In this document: piece after piece, positions 30,706 through 44,100 of the stretch
How positions within the stretch are numbered: the stretch's first letter is position 1
Layout: every line of letters starts with the position of its first letter
Position numbers and translations under genes: made by a program
The notes under the pieces: generated by a model
What the model was told of the DNA's origin: nothing
Database searches by the model: none
Seen by the model: only the letters and a program-made list of their open reading frames with translations
Origin: Phoronis australis
Lineage: Eukaryota; Phoronida; Phoronidae
DNA: 64,000 bases
Direction: 5' to 3'
Assembly (NCBI GenBank): GCA_002633005.1
Contig: NMRA01000440.1
Span: 5,560-69,559, forward strand

Positions 30706-30944
30706 TGTGGTGAACTCTTACTAAAGCCTATCGGACCCCTTATGGGCTATCTCATACATGAGAGGGCTGGGCGCTCACCTGCATTCTTGCTTCGTTTCTA
30801 TACGTCCTGTGTAGTTGAGGGCCAGGTCTTCAACTAACTGCCAGCTGCAAATACTCAACTAAAAAACCACGAGGGTTACCCATATAACTGAAACGAGGCT
30901 GTCTTCTCTGAGCATAGTGACCCGGAACTTCGGGTTTTCACTAT
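30706..30944 (-). repeat. Gypsy-type 5' LTR
   Basis: 239 bp, homologous to 25018-25245 with substitutions and a small indel (TTGCTTCGT near 30787). Just inside it, in element sense, is TTTGGCGACCAAC, the expected position of the primer-binding site. Its outermost terminus has lost the TG (reads AT). Confidence 0.92.
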
Positions 30945-30949
30945 GCTAC

Positions 30950-32114
30950 CTAGCTGTAAGTTGTCGATAGTCCTCATACAGCAAGTTGGCTTTCTACCTT
31001 AGTATATACATTTATGATGTGACTTTTGTAAATACATTGTATAGTTTGTGTAGAATGGCAGTATTTTTAATGCTTCCTTAGTTTTCACTTTAAAGAATAG
31101 CTGATTACCATACATTATGTTATGACAGGGTCAAATCTGGAAAGAAAAAATACTTGTACTTCTTGGGGAAAGAATCTCGCAGCCCCACACCCTGCCTTAA
31201 TCTGATTGAAACTTTCAAATAGAACGGTCTCTTCAGGAGATATCCCTGTCTCTTCCCCTCGGCATTTCCCATACACTAGCTGCTACTGATCATGCTTAAG
31301 CACTGTTAACAGCTAAATTATACATATACATATATATGTGTGTATGTGTGTGTGTTGTACTTGGGTAGCAAAACTTGTTAAAGACACTACTCTTGTGGTT
31401 GTTGACTATCTTTATTTTATTCCATCCATATCCTCAGAACAAAGTTTGACATTCAACATAACTTTGGGAAAGTAAGTAACTGACGATGGGACATGATTAA
31501 AAGACGTGATATTTCAAAACATACCTGTTTCATTATCAAGTGGAAATAAAATGACGCAGTAATACCACCACTGAGCAAAGGCTAATTACATGCACAGTGG
31601 GGCCTGCCAGGAGTGAAATACTGCAAAGAATGACAAAGGAAGGGGGTAACAGGAAAGTCACGCAAACAAGCGTAGCGTGTGTCGCAACTCTGTTTGCTGC
31701 TCATTCAAAACACGCTTCTCGAATGCAATCAAAAGGGACTCCAGTACTTTCAATCCCAGCACATCGTGCTCTACGTACCGAATTGGCGCGTTTTCCACAA
31801 TTTCGTGACGAGTGATTTTGCGTTCATGATGGTGCCATTTTGAAGATGCATAGATAATGAAGGGAAAGACAGCAAACTGCTTGACCAATGTATCATTTCT
31901 TGATATTTAAACAAAGACATTCTTTCATATTGCAAGCAAGCTCGTAAACAACATTGCTCTGGGCAACGGTGTGGACTTTCGCTTTAGAAGTGTTATTTTT
32001 CATGACGAAGTTGGAGGACTTCCTATTCGACAATTAATAATAATAACATTGAGGTAATCTCAGGGCTTATGTCACTTGTTTGACTATTTCAGTAGCGTCA
32101 TAGTCTGTAAAGGT
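30950..32114. other. Upstream region of CCDC34; no gene recognised
   Basis: Short AT-rich stretch with a TATATGTGTG simple repeat near 31321-31354. The proximal 200 bp before 32115 should contain the CCDC34 promoter. Confidence 0.45.
31953..31967. promoter_or_regulatory. Imperfect X-box upstream of CCDC34
   Basis: ATTGCTCTGGGCAAC has a perfect right half-site (GGCAAC) and a weaker left half (ATTGCT for GTTGCY) with a 3-nt spacer, which RFX X-boxes tolerate. It lies about 150 bp before the CCDC34 ATG. RFX control is typical of ciliary genes, which is why I list it. Confidence 0.4.
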
Positions 32115-35100
32115 ATGAGTGCTGCACCACGTCCTGTGACGGCAACAGTGACCAAAGGGCGTAGCAGGCGAGAAGAGGCTCTCCAGCAAAGTCTACATGA
32201 ACTCTCGCGGCCACTCGATTCAAGCAGTGATTCTACGACATCGCTCTGTTCTGTTCTTGATCATGATAGTTATGAGAGTGTTTCAACGGGATCGTCAGGA
32301 GACGAAAGTAAAGGGTCTGTAGACAGGCACAGGGTCTTTTTCAAAGCTCTGATTTCCTAAGAATTTAGTAAACTTCAAACCAAAGCCAATGGAAAATTTA
32401 ATGAGATTTAACTATTATTAATTTAACTATTTATTTTATGATGTATTTTTGTGAATATTTACTGTTATCCTAATTTTTTGTAGCCATTTCGGTACTCTTG
32501 GAGAATGAAATTTATATTCTGGAAAACTCAAAGAAAATGAAATAATACCTTCAAAAATAAATCAGTGGAAAATGCAGTATGAGTTTAATCATTAAGATGG
32601 TCTGATTTATTATGGGGCAATTCCATTTGTGACAGATGTACAATCAGAGAACATTTTGATCAATTGAGAAAAAAATGTTCATCCTAAGAAAATAATTAAT
32701 ACATCAATTGTTAGGTCTCATTGATAGCTTTCAAAGTCTGTATCAACTTTTCTCTTATCTTTTTATCTTACTGAGAAAATTGCCTTTAAAGGGGTGTGAC
32801 GGATATTTGTAGAGATTTTGAATTTGTGAAAAAAAATTATCGTTAATTTTCTGTTTTATATAATGATTTAGTGGAATGTTTGCAAAGTACAACAAACTAA
32901 TTTTTTAGTGATATCTTCTAAAAAAATTTTGTCAGACAGCTCGATGTTAGTCGAGTGAGTGTGACGGACGTATGCTCTGAATTTCTAGTCTTAAATTGTT
33001 TGTTGTTAGTAATTCAAATTTTTGCAGCATTTAAGTCATATTGGTGTCTTTCTTGTGATTCAATGGTTTTAATCGAAATGCACCAATTGACCTTTTGCTC
33101 GAAATCCACACAGCTGGCCTGTGCTGGAAATGTGCTCTAGGCTTTTGACTTTTCAATGCATTTGATTAAAGATATAAACAACCTAAAATGCTTACATCTC
33201 TTCAAAGATGGTAAGTAATATAGATGGAGAGTGGTAATCATTTTGTATTTAACACCTGTTGGTTGAAAACTGTTTTTATTCATTAAGTAGAATACTAAAT
33301 TCAAAACTGATAAGCAAAGTTGGCTGTCAAAATATTTAAATTTTGAAATAAACTTTAAAACATGATTAATCATCATTGCGATAAAAACACTTTAATTATT
33401 TGTTTCTTAAATCAGAACTCTCCCTAAGCTTGTACAAACTTATTCTCTGGTCCATATTGTCGATGGTTCTGATGCATGCCCTTGTAAATAATAAAGGTGA
33501 TATTTTAAAAGTATGAGTAACAGGACTTCAGTATCTCTTTATAACAAAGTGTGAAGCAGACTAATTTGTTCAGCATGGTTCAGTTGACAGTGTGACTTAT
33601 GGCGTTCATAAAGTTGTTTAAAACACTGTGCTGTCTTCTAGTGTAAAACAAGACATTTAATTACATGACGTTTAGGATTATGATTTAGGAATGTGCGGAG
33701 CTGGTCTTTATTTAGGGATTAGCACCATTAGGTTTTCATCCAGCTTTCAAACTCGTGTCTTTTCAATTTTAGAAAGTGGCGTAAAATAATAACACATCAC
33801 AGTTCACATAGGTACAATTATGAATTTCTTGAGTCACATTGTAATTTTTTCAAGTTTCAGAGAATATTCGGGCAGATATTTATTCTTCCTCCGGTTGCAT
33901 CTTCCGGTGGTCTCCAACAATTTCCTCTTTCATTTCTAAATGCTAGTATAATCTTCTCGAAGCTCAGAAGAAAAAACTGATCAAATTCTAAAAAGATTGT
34001 GAGATCAAGGTTCTTGTTTTGACAAAAATATGTAAGACAAGGCGATGTAATCATTTGTTATAAAATCATTTCCTGCAAGACACACAAGACAGTGTACTGT
34101 CTGGTATTACACAATTAGAGTGACTACAGTCAGTGAAGGGCTGACAAAAATGCTCTATAAAGTAGGTCACAGGCTGCTAACTGCAAAAATGTAGAGCATT
34201 AGCTTTTTCAACACAAACAAAGTAAAGCAATCCAGAGCAGAAATAACGCATTGATCCCAGCACAACAGCAACTTGACATGTATTCTTTTAGGTCTCTTGT
34301 TATTTAAACTCTAGAGCACCTCAGGAATTGTTTCATATGAATATTTTTGCATCTTGGATTTCCAAAAGTTAAGAATTTCTTTACCAACACAGGGCAGCAA
34401 CGGAAAAATAACAAGTTCATTAAATTGAAATTTTGTTTCATTTCCATTTTATAATGTGGTTCAACTATCTAATTTTAGCAAGTTGAATTTTCACTGTAAA
34501 CTATATCTTTCCAACAAATACTTTTGAACTTGAAAAAGTCCAATGCATCTAATTTAAAACTGTGGCAACTTCACAACTTGATTTTAAAGCTGTCCTTGTA
34601 TTATTGAATTGCTTAAAGGTTCTTAGTTATGAGGAATATTTTATCTTCTGCAAGTTTAGAAAGTAAAAATAAGACCTAAGGTTTTTCTGTTGGCTGAAAA
34701 TTGTAATTTCATGGGTGTGACGGACAAAATTTGCCGAACATCTGTCGCGCAATTTCTGACTTACTGAATGATCCCTGGGATCTAAAATTTTGGTCAATAT
34801 AATTGAGCAACAAATTACCAGAGAATCTGAAATTATATTAATTTTGATTGAAAACTGTAAATGTAAATTTTTAGCATTTTTTGTGACGGACGTATGGCGG
34901 AGTTGACCTTTGCCCCTAGAGGTCAGTCATATGCAACTGTTGAAATGTTATTTTTATAAAGTTTGTGCTTCATGTGATTGCACAAATTTGATAATATAGT
35001 AAAATACCCGTAGTAAGCTTTTTTATGGCAATAATTAACAATGCACATGAAAATTGAGCTAATTTTTTTTCAAGGGTACTCAGCTCTCCTAAGATGAAGG

Positions 35101-38100
35101 ATGATTCATCACCAGTTACCACTGAAACTAGTTCCGTTAAACCCAAAGAGAGGCTGATGACTGCATGGGAGACGTGGCTTGTTCGCAAGGAGAAGTTACT
35201 GAGGCAGAAGATGGCAGCACTGGCTGAGAAAAAAAAACACGAACAACGCAAGAGGGAAGAGGAAGAGAAAATCCAGCGTGAAAAGGTGATTTTTTTATTT
35301 AACTTTAATATTTTACAGAATCCTATGTGTCTGCATCAACCAATCCAGAATCAAGGAAGTTGTCACGTATTAAGGGATCGCGTGGTAAGCTTGAGGTGAT
35401 CATCTCCTTGGTAAGCTGGTGTTTGATTATGATTTCCTGAGCTTGTTGCTGCTTGAGGTACTTCTATGATTGATCTCACCAGATTGTAAACTCTATGTCT
35501 ACATGCTCTGCTGCTTTGGTTGACTGGTGTCTCACAGTTCTTTGTATATATGACCTTTTGCGCCATCTGTAAAAAGGATGATAACCGCTGTGCTCACTTC
35601 CTTGTGTTCAAACACTGCTATTGGCTATTCTAATGTGCAAATGCTGTCATTAGCTAATAATGTCTACTGATTACTTTGTCAATGCCATTATAAAAGTATC
35701 AATTGGAGAACATATTTTTGTACTTAAAAATGGGCTGCATGATCAATTGATTAATTAATGTAACTAGTTTTATTACATATTAAATAATTGGCGTGTTCGG
35801 TATCGAACAGATCATTCATGAAAGCTCTTTCCACCTGACCAACTTTTTTCCTGTACAACAAATCTGTTCCCACTAGCCTCACAACTGACTATAGTCCGTA
35901 GAAACTGAATAAATGCCCATTGGGTAACAAATCAAGTAATTACTACTGAGAGCTAGTGTTTGCTGCCACTCCCTTCCAGCATGTAATTACTACTGAGAGC
36001 TACTGTTTGCTGCCACTCCCTTCCACCATGTAATTACTACTGAGAGCTACTGTTTGCTGCCACTCCCTTCCAGCATGTAATTACTACTGAGAGCTAGTGT
36101 TTGCTGCCACTCCCTTCCAGCATGTTTGTTGGCATTCTCGCACTTCTGACACGTTGTGGAGAACATTGAAGTTGTTCGTTTTCTCTTTTGCCAATCAATT
36201 TGGGCCAAAGTTTGGTAACCATTCTCCAATGGCGAATTCTGTCCGGCTGATTTTCAAAATGTCCTGACAGCTTTTGAAACTTCAGGGCAAATGTAGAGGA
36301 CATAGAAAAAATAGCAAAATCTCTGCGTTGTCAATCTTATCTTATCTTGATTTTTGCTGAATGAGCCGGCAACTCAAATCATAGGAAATGAATGCGTACA
36401 TGCGCCATTTTCGAATTCACAATTTTGGTTTGACCAACCCCAGTAAACGCAAGCATTTGTAGATAAGATATGATGCTGGTACTCTTGCTGGTACTGGAAA
36501 TAGAATCCCGTCATGCTATCGAATATCATGAGTCTGATTCAGACCCAATTCAGTTTCCATTTTAGTCAGTTAAACTTGGCAAAATGACTTTAAAGGGAGT
36601 TTATTGCAACTCTAAAAATGTTCTCATTATTTGTAAACATATTTGTGTTATTATGTCCCCACATGGTCTTCCTCTTGTGGGTTTCCCCTCAATACCTGTT
36701 CATGTGAAGGGCATCGGTTACAGTGAACGCTCAACAACTGGTCAAGTGGAAGGCATCACCATTACTGCTCATACCACTTTCAATGTCCCCTCCTGCCCCT
36801 AGGGCCAGAGGGGCATGGCATTTTAGTGTTTTTTGGAGAAGAGTTCTAGCAGATGATATCTAGAGAACTGGTGGATTTCAGTGAAACTTGCAGCACCCCC
36901 TAGTGGTCATTTTGGTCTTGAGATGGGGCTTTTCAGTATTTTTGGAATGAACAGTGTTTCTGAAATCTAGAAAAGCGATTGACAGATTTCAATGAAAATT
37001 TGACACGGAGGTATGTGATGGCAGTATACTGGCATCAGTCGATTTTCCTTTTTGGAGTTGATGGCTTCTACCAGTTTTGAGCAGATTCCAACAAGTGCTG
37101 TACCCATTATTTTGTTTCTAGTTTTGTATCTGCCAAACCTCATAATTGTTATAGACTAGACCTGCTCATTTTTGGTTGTCTGATGTTGTGACCCTTTTTA
37201 GTAGATTTTACGTCTTAATTGCAAATGTTGAAAACTGTTTATTTGTCAAACTTTTAGATTTGATGTTAGTTTTGAAAGGCTGAGGTCCCAAGAATACTGT
37301 TTTCTCAATTCTGCCTACTGCAGCTACCCCTTGTGGAAAACTTGTTGTCTCCTTGTACCTTACATGAAACTGATAAACATCCTAGCTCTTACTAAGTACT
37401 GTAGTTAAACCATATAGCTACTAAATAATTTGTTTTATTTCAACCTGGTTCTTTTCCTAAAACCTTTTATCTTATTTTACCATAAAAACTGTTTCCAGAC
37501 ACGTTATTCAGATGTGTAGTAAAAATGCAGTGTTTCTGTTGATGATATCATTATTAAGTTTTGTGTTGTTTTCATTGATTTCCACAATAAATTAATTAGT
37601 CGCACCTTCTGCTATTCACTTTAATATGGACGTTTTTGTCTGGACTATTTAAAAGTATCGCCAGTTTCACGAATATACTTCTGGGATGGAGGTCAAAATT
37701 TGCTGTCAATTAGCATGTACTTTGGCTGTCACAAAATTAGAGATACAAATTGGTAAAATTCAGGGCAATATTTATTGTTTTTCACATCAAAAATGGACAG
37801 AGAATTGTCAGATTTTTTATTTTGTTGCATCATTGTGAAGATGAACAAAGTATGAATATTACAGTTTGGATGCATAAATAAATACTGAGCTACAGATTTA
37901 TCCCATACGTGGTGAATAAGTCAAGTGCAATACAGTCATGCGATATTGTCATCCGTATTGCACTCCCGAGACTACTTTAAGAGTGCCCTCTAACATGGAA
38001 GGTTCAAAAGGTAGGTCATTGTCCACTCAATGTCGTTAGCCAGTTCGATCATAAACCTTTCCCAAAATAGTTTAAAGTAATGAAATTGCAGCAGTGTAAA

Positions 38101-41100
38101 TAACACTCAACATGCAATCAGGACCCAAACATAGCACCTGTTACAAAACTGTTAATTACACGACACTTTTTTACAAAACTGTTAATTACATGACACTTTT
38201 GTCTTAAGTTTTATTTGCAAAATATATCATCTGCAACTCGGGTGTTGATTTCTTGGTAACTACAATGTTGAATATTGTTGTTATTTAATTATTTTCAGGA
38301 AATGTTACAAGTTCAATGCAAAATTACCATTGTTTTCGTCTTTGTTATCTGTTTTCAAGTAATAAATCGTTACATTTGAAACTCTTTCTTTTACTACAGA
38401 AAACTTGTAACATAACACCAAGTACATACATGTAGGATGTGGTCTACCACGTGAACAAAGCGTATGGGATAAATACACAACGTACCTTGATTGGCGTTGA
38501 TGAAGTAATATCCCACTCGGCATTATTCCACATGTCGACCTTGGCATTCCATCTCGGTCGTTACGTGGAGTAATGTCTCCTGGGATATTGCTTCATCTCC
38601 GCCACTCTCTGTACGTTTTGTGTATATATCTGGAGGGGTAGGGAATGTACGCTGGTAAAAATGGCGGTTATTTTGTTGTTTTAAATGTTATGATGGTGAT
38701 CACTATGATGTCACTTTTTTATTTTAGGTTTTGAGAGCCGAAAATGTGCGCAAAACATGGCTGGAGCACAAGAACCAACAAGAGAGGGAACGTAGGCAGA
38801 TGGAGAAACAGGAGAAAATGGAAAAAGATCAAGAGAAAGAAAATAAGAAGAAGGTTATCCAAGAAAGATCGCAGGAAAGATACGAGGTCTGTTTTAAGCT
38901 AGAAAGCAGTAGAGGCACTTTAGATGGTGTGTGTGTTAATCATTTCATTTCAGATATTAATTTGCAAAATATATATTTCACTGGGTATTGACTTAGCACT
39001 CATAAAATGTCATCTTGTAGGCAAATAAAACAACTATGGTGTGGTATTTAAATTGCTAATCTAAAAAACGGGGTGGGCCGTAAGCCGAGCATGGGCGGTA
39101 ACGCGGACGAGTACGGTACTTTTCTACATGGATTTCGTACATTAAACAGCCACTTCTCTCATCTGTTAATTGCCCGCTGTCTCACCTGCATCTCTCATCT
39201 GCTGTCTCACCTGCTAACAGCCATATTGTTTTTGGCGCATGAATGTCATTGTCCATGCCATCCAACTTCTTTATTCAAGTCCTTAAATCATTTCTAACAA
39301 CATAATCATCCCAATTTCATATCATTGAACAGTGTCATTCAAAAATACACCAAAAACCATTGAGTGCTTTTAAATCAAGTGAAACTTGCCAACTGTAATT
39401 GTATTGAAATAATGGAACTTCCTTGCCCCTGGAGCCTCCTGGTGGTGGCCAGCTATAAATTCTTCCTGAGAACTCCAGTATTTACTGTCAGTTAAGGATT
39501 TTCCATTTAAGTTTGAATTAAGTTATCTAAAGTTACCGTTGATGTTTGTTAAAGATTTTAAAAGTGTATCTTAATAAGCAAATACTAAGAAGCCAAATGT
39601 GTCGGGATTTTGTATTAGCTTTCATAAACATTTTGAAAATAAGACACTCACCAGAACATGGGAGTTTATAACTTAACTTTCAGTTTCAGAAAATTGCATT
39701 TATGCTCTTGTCATTGTTTTTGATTTTCCAAATTTGTAAATAAAGATCATTTTGACTGGTAGATTTTAATAGTAAAACTAGTAAATCTAAAATGACCAGC
39801 GTCGGTCCTAAAATATATTAAAATATCCCCACGTATCGAGCGATGCGTTCTTTCTCAAGGGTGTGCTACAGACTGCTGAATACATGTGGATAGATCTAAA
39901 ATGGCACAGGGGACCACATAGTGACATACAATAAACGTGAACAATATGAACACAACAGGACATGGCAACTACCAGTGGGGTAGGCCTACCTATGACTAGA
40001 GAGAGAGAGAGACCCAAACAGAGACATACGCAGCTACTGAAGTCTATTCACTACAGACTTGTAGTGAGACAGAACTTCTATGTCTCTGTTCAGGCCACTG
40101 ACGTGAGTGTTAAACTTCGCGATGAATTCAGCCTTGCATTTTCTACATACGTAAGTGTCCGCCTTTGACTACAAGTACATTGACGTGGTAGTATGGCCTG
40201 GGAGGTGGAAATGTTCCCCAATGGGAACCGCCCTATTATTGTGAAGAATCGTCTGCCTATGGCCATTCATTCTAGTGCATAACGAGTTACATGTCTCCCC
40301 AAAATACCACGCATGGGGACATTTACCACATCTAATAAGATAAACAATGCCCACACTTGAGCACGAGAATTTGTCTCTGATCTCATATGAGACACCATAG
40401 CGACTTATGACTGACTCCCCAGATATGTGGGTGCAAGTCAAGCACCTGAGCCAACCTCTTGGTGGTCTATGTTAATGAACCTGCTTCTAACTAGCATATT
40501 CCTAAGATTGGGAGGCTGTCTATAGACCAGACGGGGCATCAAGGGGATAACCCTAGTTAAGTACTCGTTGTCTAACAGCAGTAAATTTTACTCATTTTTG
40601 AAAGTTTTGCATTGGCTGAGGAACTTTGTATTGCATGATATCTTGTGGAGTGTGCAACGTGCTGTAGTCTCCGTTGAGGTTGTTCACCAGTAGCAATGTA
40701 TTTGTTGATCTCTGATCTCTTTTCTTTCAGAAAATATACTAGGGTACTTTTACTAGTTGACATTGCCCAACTGTTTTTTGATATATGGGTTAGAATGACG
40801 ATCACTAATAAAATAAGATTTGAGATAACGTTAAGTATAGCTTGTTCGTGTACATTTTCATATTCTTTTCCAGGAATGGATAGAACATAAACGAAAACTA
40901 GAGAGGGAGGCGCGCTTGCAAGGTAAAGAGGAGAGGAAACTTAAGTCAGAGGAGGAGAGAGAGCGAAAGGCTCAAAGTGAGGCTGCGTTCGAGGCGTGGT
41001 GTAAAAAGGCTCAAAAACAACCAAGACCTCTGAATAACAGCTTCGGATATACTTGTGGAAAATTAACAGGTATTTGTATTATTATTTCCACAGCTTGGTC

Positions 41101-44100
41101 ACATTAACTCTATTTCGATGCACTGTACTAATATTATTCAGCAGATATTAAAAAAATTTCATAATGGCAGCTAGATGTCTTAAGTCAACCTTTTTTCAGG
41201 TCATTTTTAGTAAAAATACTGTTCGTTGATTACTCCAGACCTGTTTTTCAGTTAATAACGGCTTCTTGTAATCTTATTAATTAGTCGTGCCTTTCTCCGG
41301 AAGTGATGTTTAGGGGATTAAGAATTTCCCTCCATTTTGTTTTAACGTAGTCCGACTGTGTGAGCTGTCGAGTCGGTCATTATTTTACCTAGCTTGTGAT
41401 AAGTTCAGTCACCGTTTGCACTTGTTTATGAGTCAGTCAACATGCCGCAAGTTTGCTGCGTACCAGGTGTACTCATTATCGTCTCATGCATATTTTGGGT
41501 GTGCCATAACATCGCCTTCAGAAGGATGACACACTCCGCCGTACTTGGCTCATTCATGTGAACAGTGCATCGTTACCCATCCACGCAATGTACAAAACAG
41601 TTGAGAATTACCAAGTGAGCGCATTTTTGAAGCAAGAAGTCTCACAAGAAGTCTCGCAAGAAGTCTCGCAAGAAGTCTCGCAAGAAGTCTCGCAAGAAGT
41701 CTCACAAGCTGTGGCCTCATAAACTATCACCCGTACCCCAGAGCATGCAATTCCTTGAACTAGCAGTGATTCGCTCTGTGCTGGTGTTGGCCCAGGGACT
41801 CATCTAGCAGCCGTCCTTGGGACAGCCCTTTTAAAAAAATGACTGCTTTGGACGGCACGGCCAAGACGGAAAAAAGACGGCCTATTCCAAAACAACCTCG
41901 GCGAAAATGAAGGCTAAACTAAAAATTTTATTATTTATTATTAATAAATTTTATTGAAACCTACAATTCATTGTTTGGGTTCGCAAAATATTAATAAATA
42001 ACTCGACATTAGAAACTTTTGCCATCTATTTTTACTATGAATGTCACAATGATGATCGGCAAATACTGGCAGCCAACTTTGAGGAATACCTTCCTGTTCT
42101 GTGACGTCAAGGTGACTTAATACGGAATCCCCCGCACGGCTAGTGTCGATATTGCATCCAGCACTAACTACCCGTACATGGACACTTAATCTTTGAAATT
42201 GAAGACCCCACACCCAAAGTTCAAAGGATTTGCCGTATCCCTAGTGCTAGTTGCCGACGCGGAAGTTGAAGCGGCACTCGATGTATTTGATGGAGCAGCC
42301 AGTTTGAAATAGCTGAGAACGTACATTTCGAAAAAAAAAATGATACCCACCAAAATTCTAGCACTGACCTGCCGTACAAATGCCATCAATGTCGTTGAAC
42401 ATGAAAACCAGATAAAAGTTAGCGCAAACTTCCTTAATTTGTTCGCATAGTTCCGTTGCAACTCGAACGAATGAATGAAAAAATATCAAAAAATCCGCAC
42501 GGCCGAATGATTTATATTGATGCGCGAGAATGCAGTGCAAACTTTACGAGAAAAAAATGTGGTGTGTAATGTTGGTTACGTATTCAATGACTAACTTAGC
42601 GTGAAAGTAAATGCCTCGATAAACTTCAGCTTTTTGTGGAATTCCATGATTATTGGGTGATTCCAGTATATCCTCTGTGTGTGGCACTGCGTGCCGTATT
42701 TGAAAAAATGAAGGTCAGCCAGTCACGTGCACAGCACCTGTTACTTCGGCTGTGAACCAGGCCGGGGGATGTGACTCTTAAACTGCGAGAAAACAATGGT
42801 TCTTTTTAAGAATAAATATCTTGTAGCATACTATGAAAGACTGTGATTGACTTTCGAGCTGGTAAGTTTCAATTCAACAAACCATCTACTTATAATGCAC
42901 TGCAGAAGACGTAACAACTATAATGTCCCTGGCGACCACTGGCAAGCCAAACGATGTGAAATTTATGAGTAAAGTGCTCTGAAAAATGTTTAAGAAATGT
43001 AAAAGTACGAATGCCAAATTCAAACATGGAGTTTTGACGTTTTTTTTTTGGTCCCGATCCTTTACAAAGCCAAGTCCAGTTATACACGCGTGAGTGCACA
43101 TACGCCGTCACTCCTATTTTCCAGCGGAGATTTTCGACCGTGTTGAGCACTGGTGATACTGATTCGTGAATTTGTTGAGGATATGGTCTTGTTTTTGTAG
43201 ATTCATGAATTGCAGTACTGTGGGATGTAATGAAACGTAGACATGTACTCTAGGATATATTTCTTCATGTCCTTTTGAATGCAACTTCATTGTCTTCTCA
43301 CAATTTTAAATGGTTTCTCAACTGCATTTAAGTAGTACACTTCTCTTTTGAGAGCTTCAAGATACATTGAGTCCTGTCTAACATGCAACTCTACACAGAT
43401 TATGTTACTAAAGGATTTACAGGTCTTGATTTTTGCAGTTTAGTGACAAAGCACATCCTGAATGGAACAAACCTAATTTTTGTTTAGTTTGCCTCTGCCT
43501 GTGCTGTCCTTTGGACAAGAAAAAGACACGCAAACAGAGTGCTAAATAAAATGCAAGGAAATGACCTTTTTTATGTAACAGTTTTTTCCTCAGCGGATGG
43601 GGGGAATCCCCACGCCTTTCCCCCCACCGTAAATTCAAATGCAAAAACAAAATGGCGATAAATTCTTAACCCCTTAAACGTCACTTCCGGAGTAGTGTAC
43701 GACTAATTTATAAATTACGAGAAGCCGTAATTAACTGAAACATGTCTGGGATAATCTATATGGTTTACTATAGGTTTGTAATGATCAACACTTGGAGGAT
43801 ATTTATATTTAAATTTTGAAACTGAGATGAGCATTTGGATTCACACCAGAGGGCTTGTTAAACCTGATAATTGGGGGTGAGCATTTAACTCAGAGATGGG
43901 GACTTAGATGGAAATTTCAGGAAATTGGGGCTGGGCACTTACCTACATATGGATGGTTAACATATGCCAGACAATAGAACCTTCAGAATTGAAGTCCACG
44001 GCCCTGAAGTTCAAAGGATTTGTTGCAAGGCTAGTTGCTGATGCAAATTTGAATCAACGCTCTCTAACCGATGTGCGTATTCGAGAAGTTAAGTACACAA

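Larger units (their letters stand above)
25018..30944 (-). mobile_element. Decayed Gypsy-type (Ty3) LTR retrotransposon
   Basis: Inserted on the minus strand between direct repeats GCTAC (25013-25017 and 30945-30949). Order in the element's sense: 5' LTR, primer-binding region just inside it, gag with two zinc knuckles, protease, reverse transcriptase, RNase H, a short CGGCSYC-type linker, a polypurine tract (25246-25263) and the 3' LTR. Only about 660 bp that is not nested insertion lies between RNase H and the 3' LTR, and it shows no integrase zinc finger or DDE core. The copy therefore lacks integrase. Stops and frameshifts break gag-pol in several places, and the two LTRs have diverged visibly. 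It is old and cannot move by itself. A MITE is nested at 25470-26009. Confidence 0.93.

Noticed and set aside
35936-36123. Coding repeats on the minus strand
   Set aside because: The 47-bp unit is not a multiple of three, so no frame is kept; a minisatellite.
41638-41709. A CRISPR-like array
   Set aside because: Direct 12-bp units with no spacers, in an animal genome; a simple tandem repeat.
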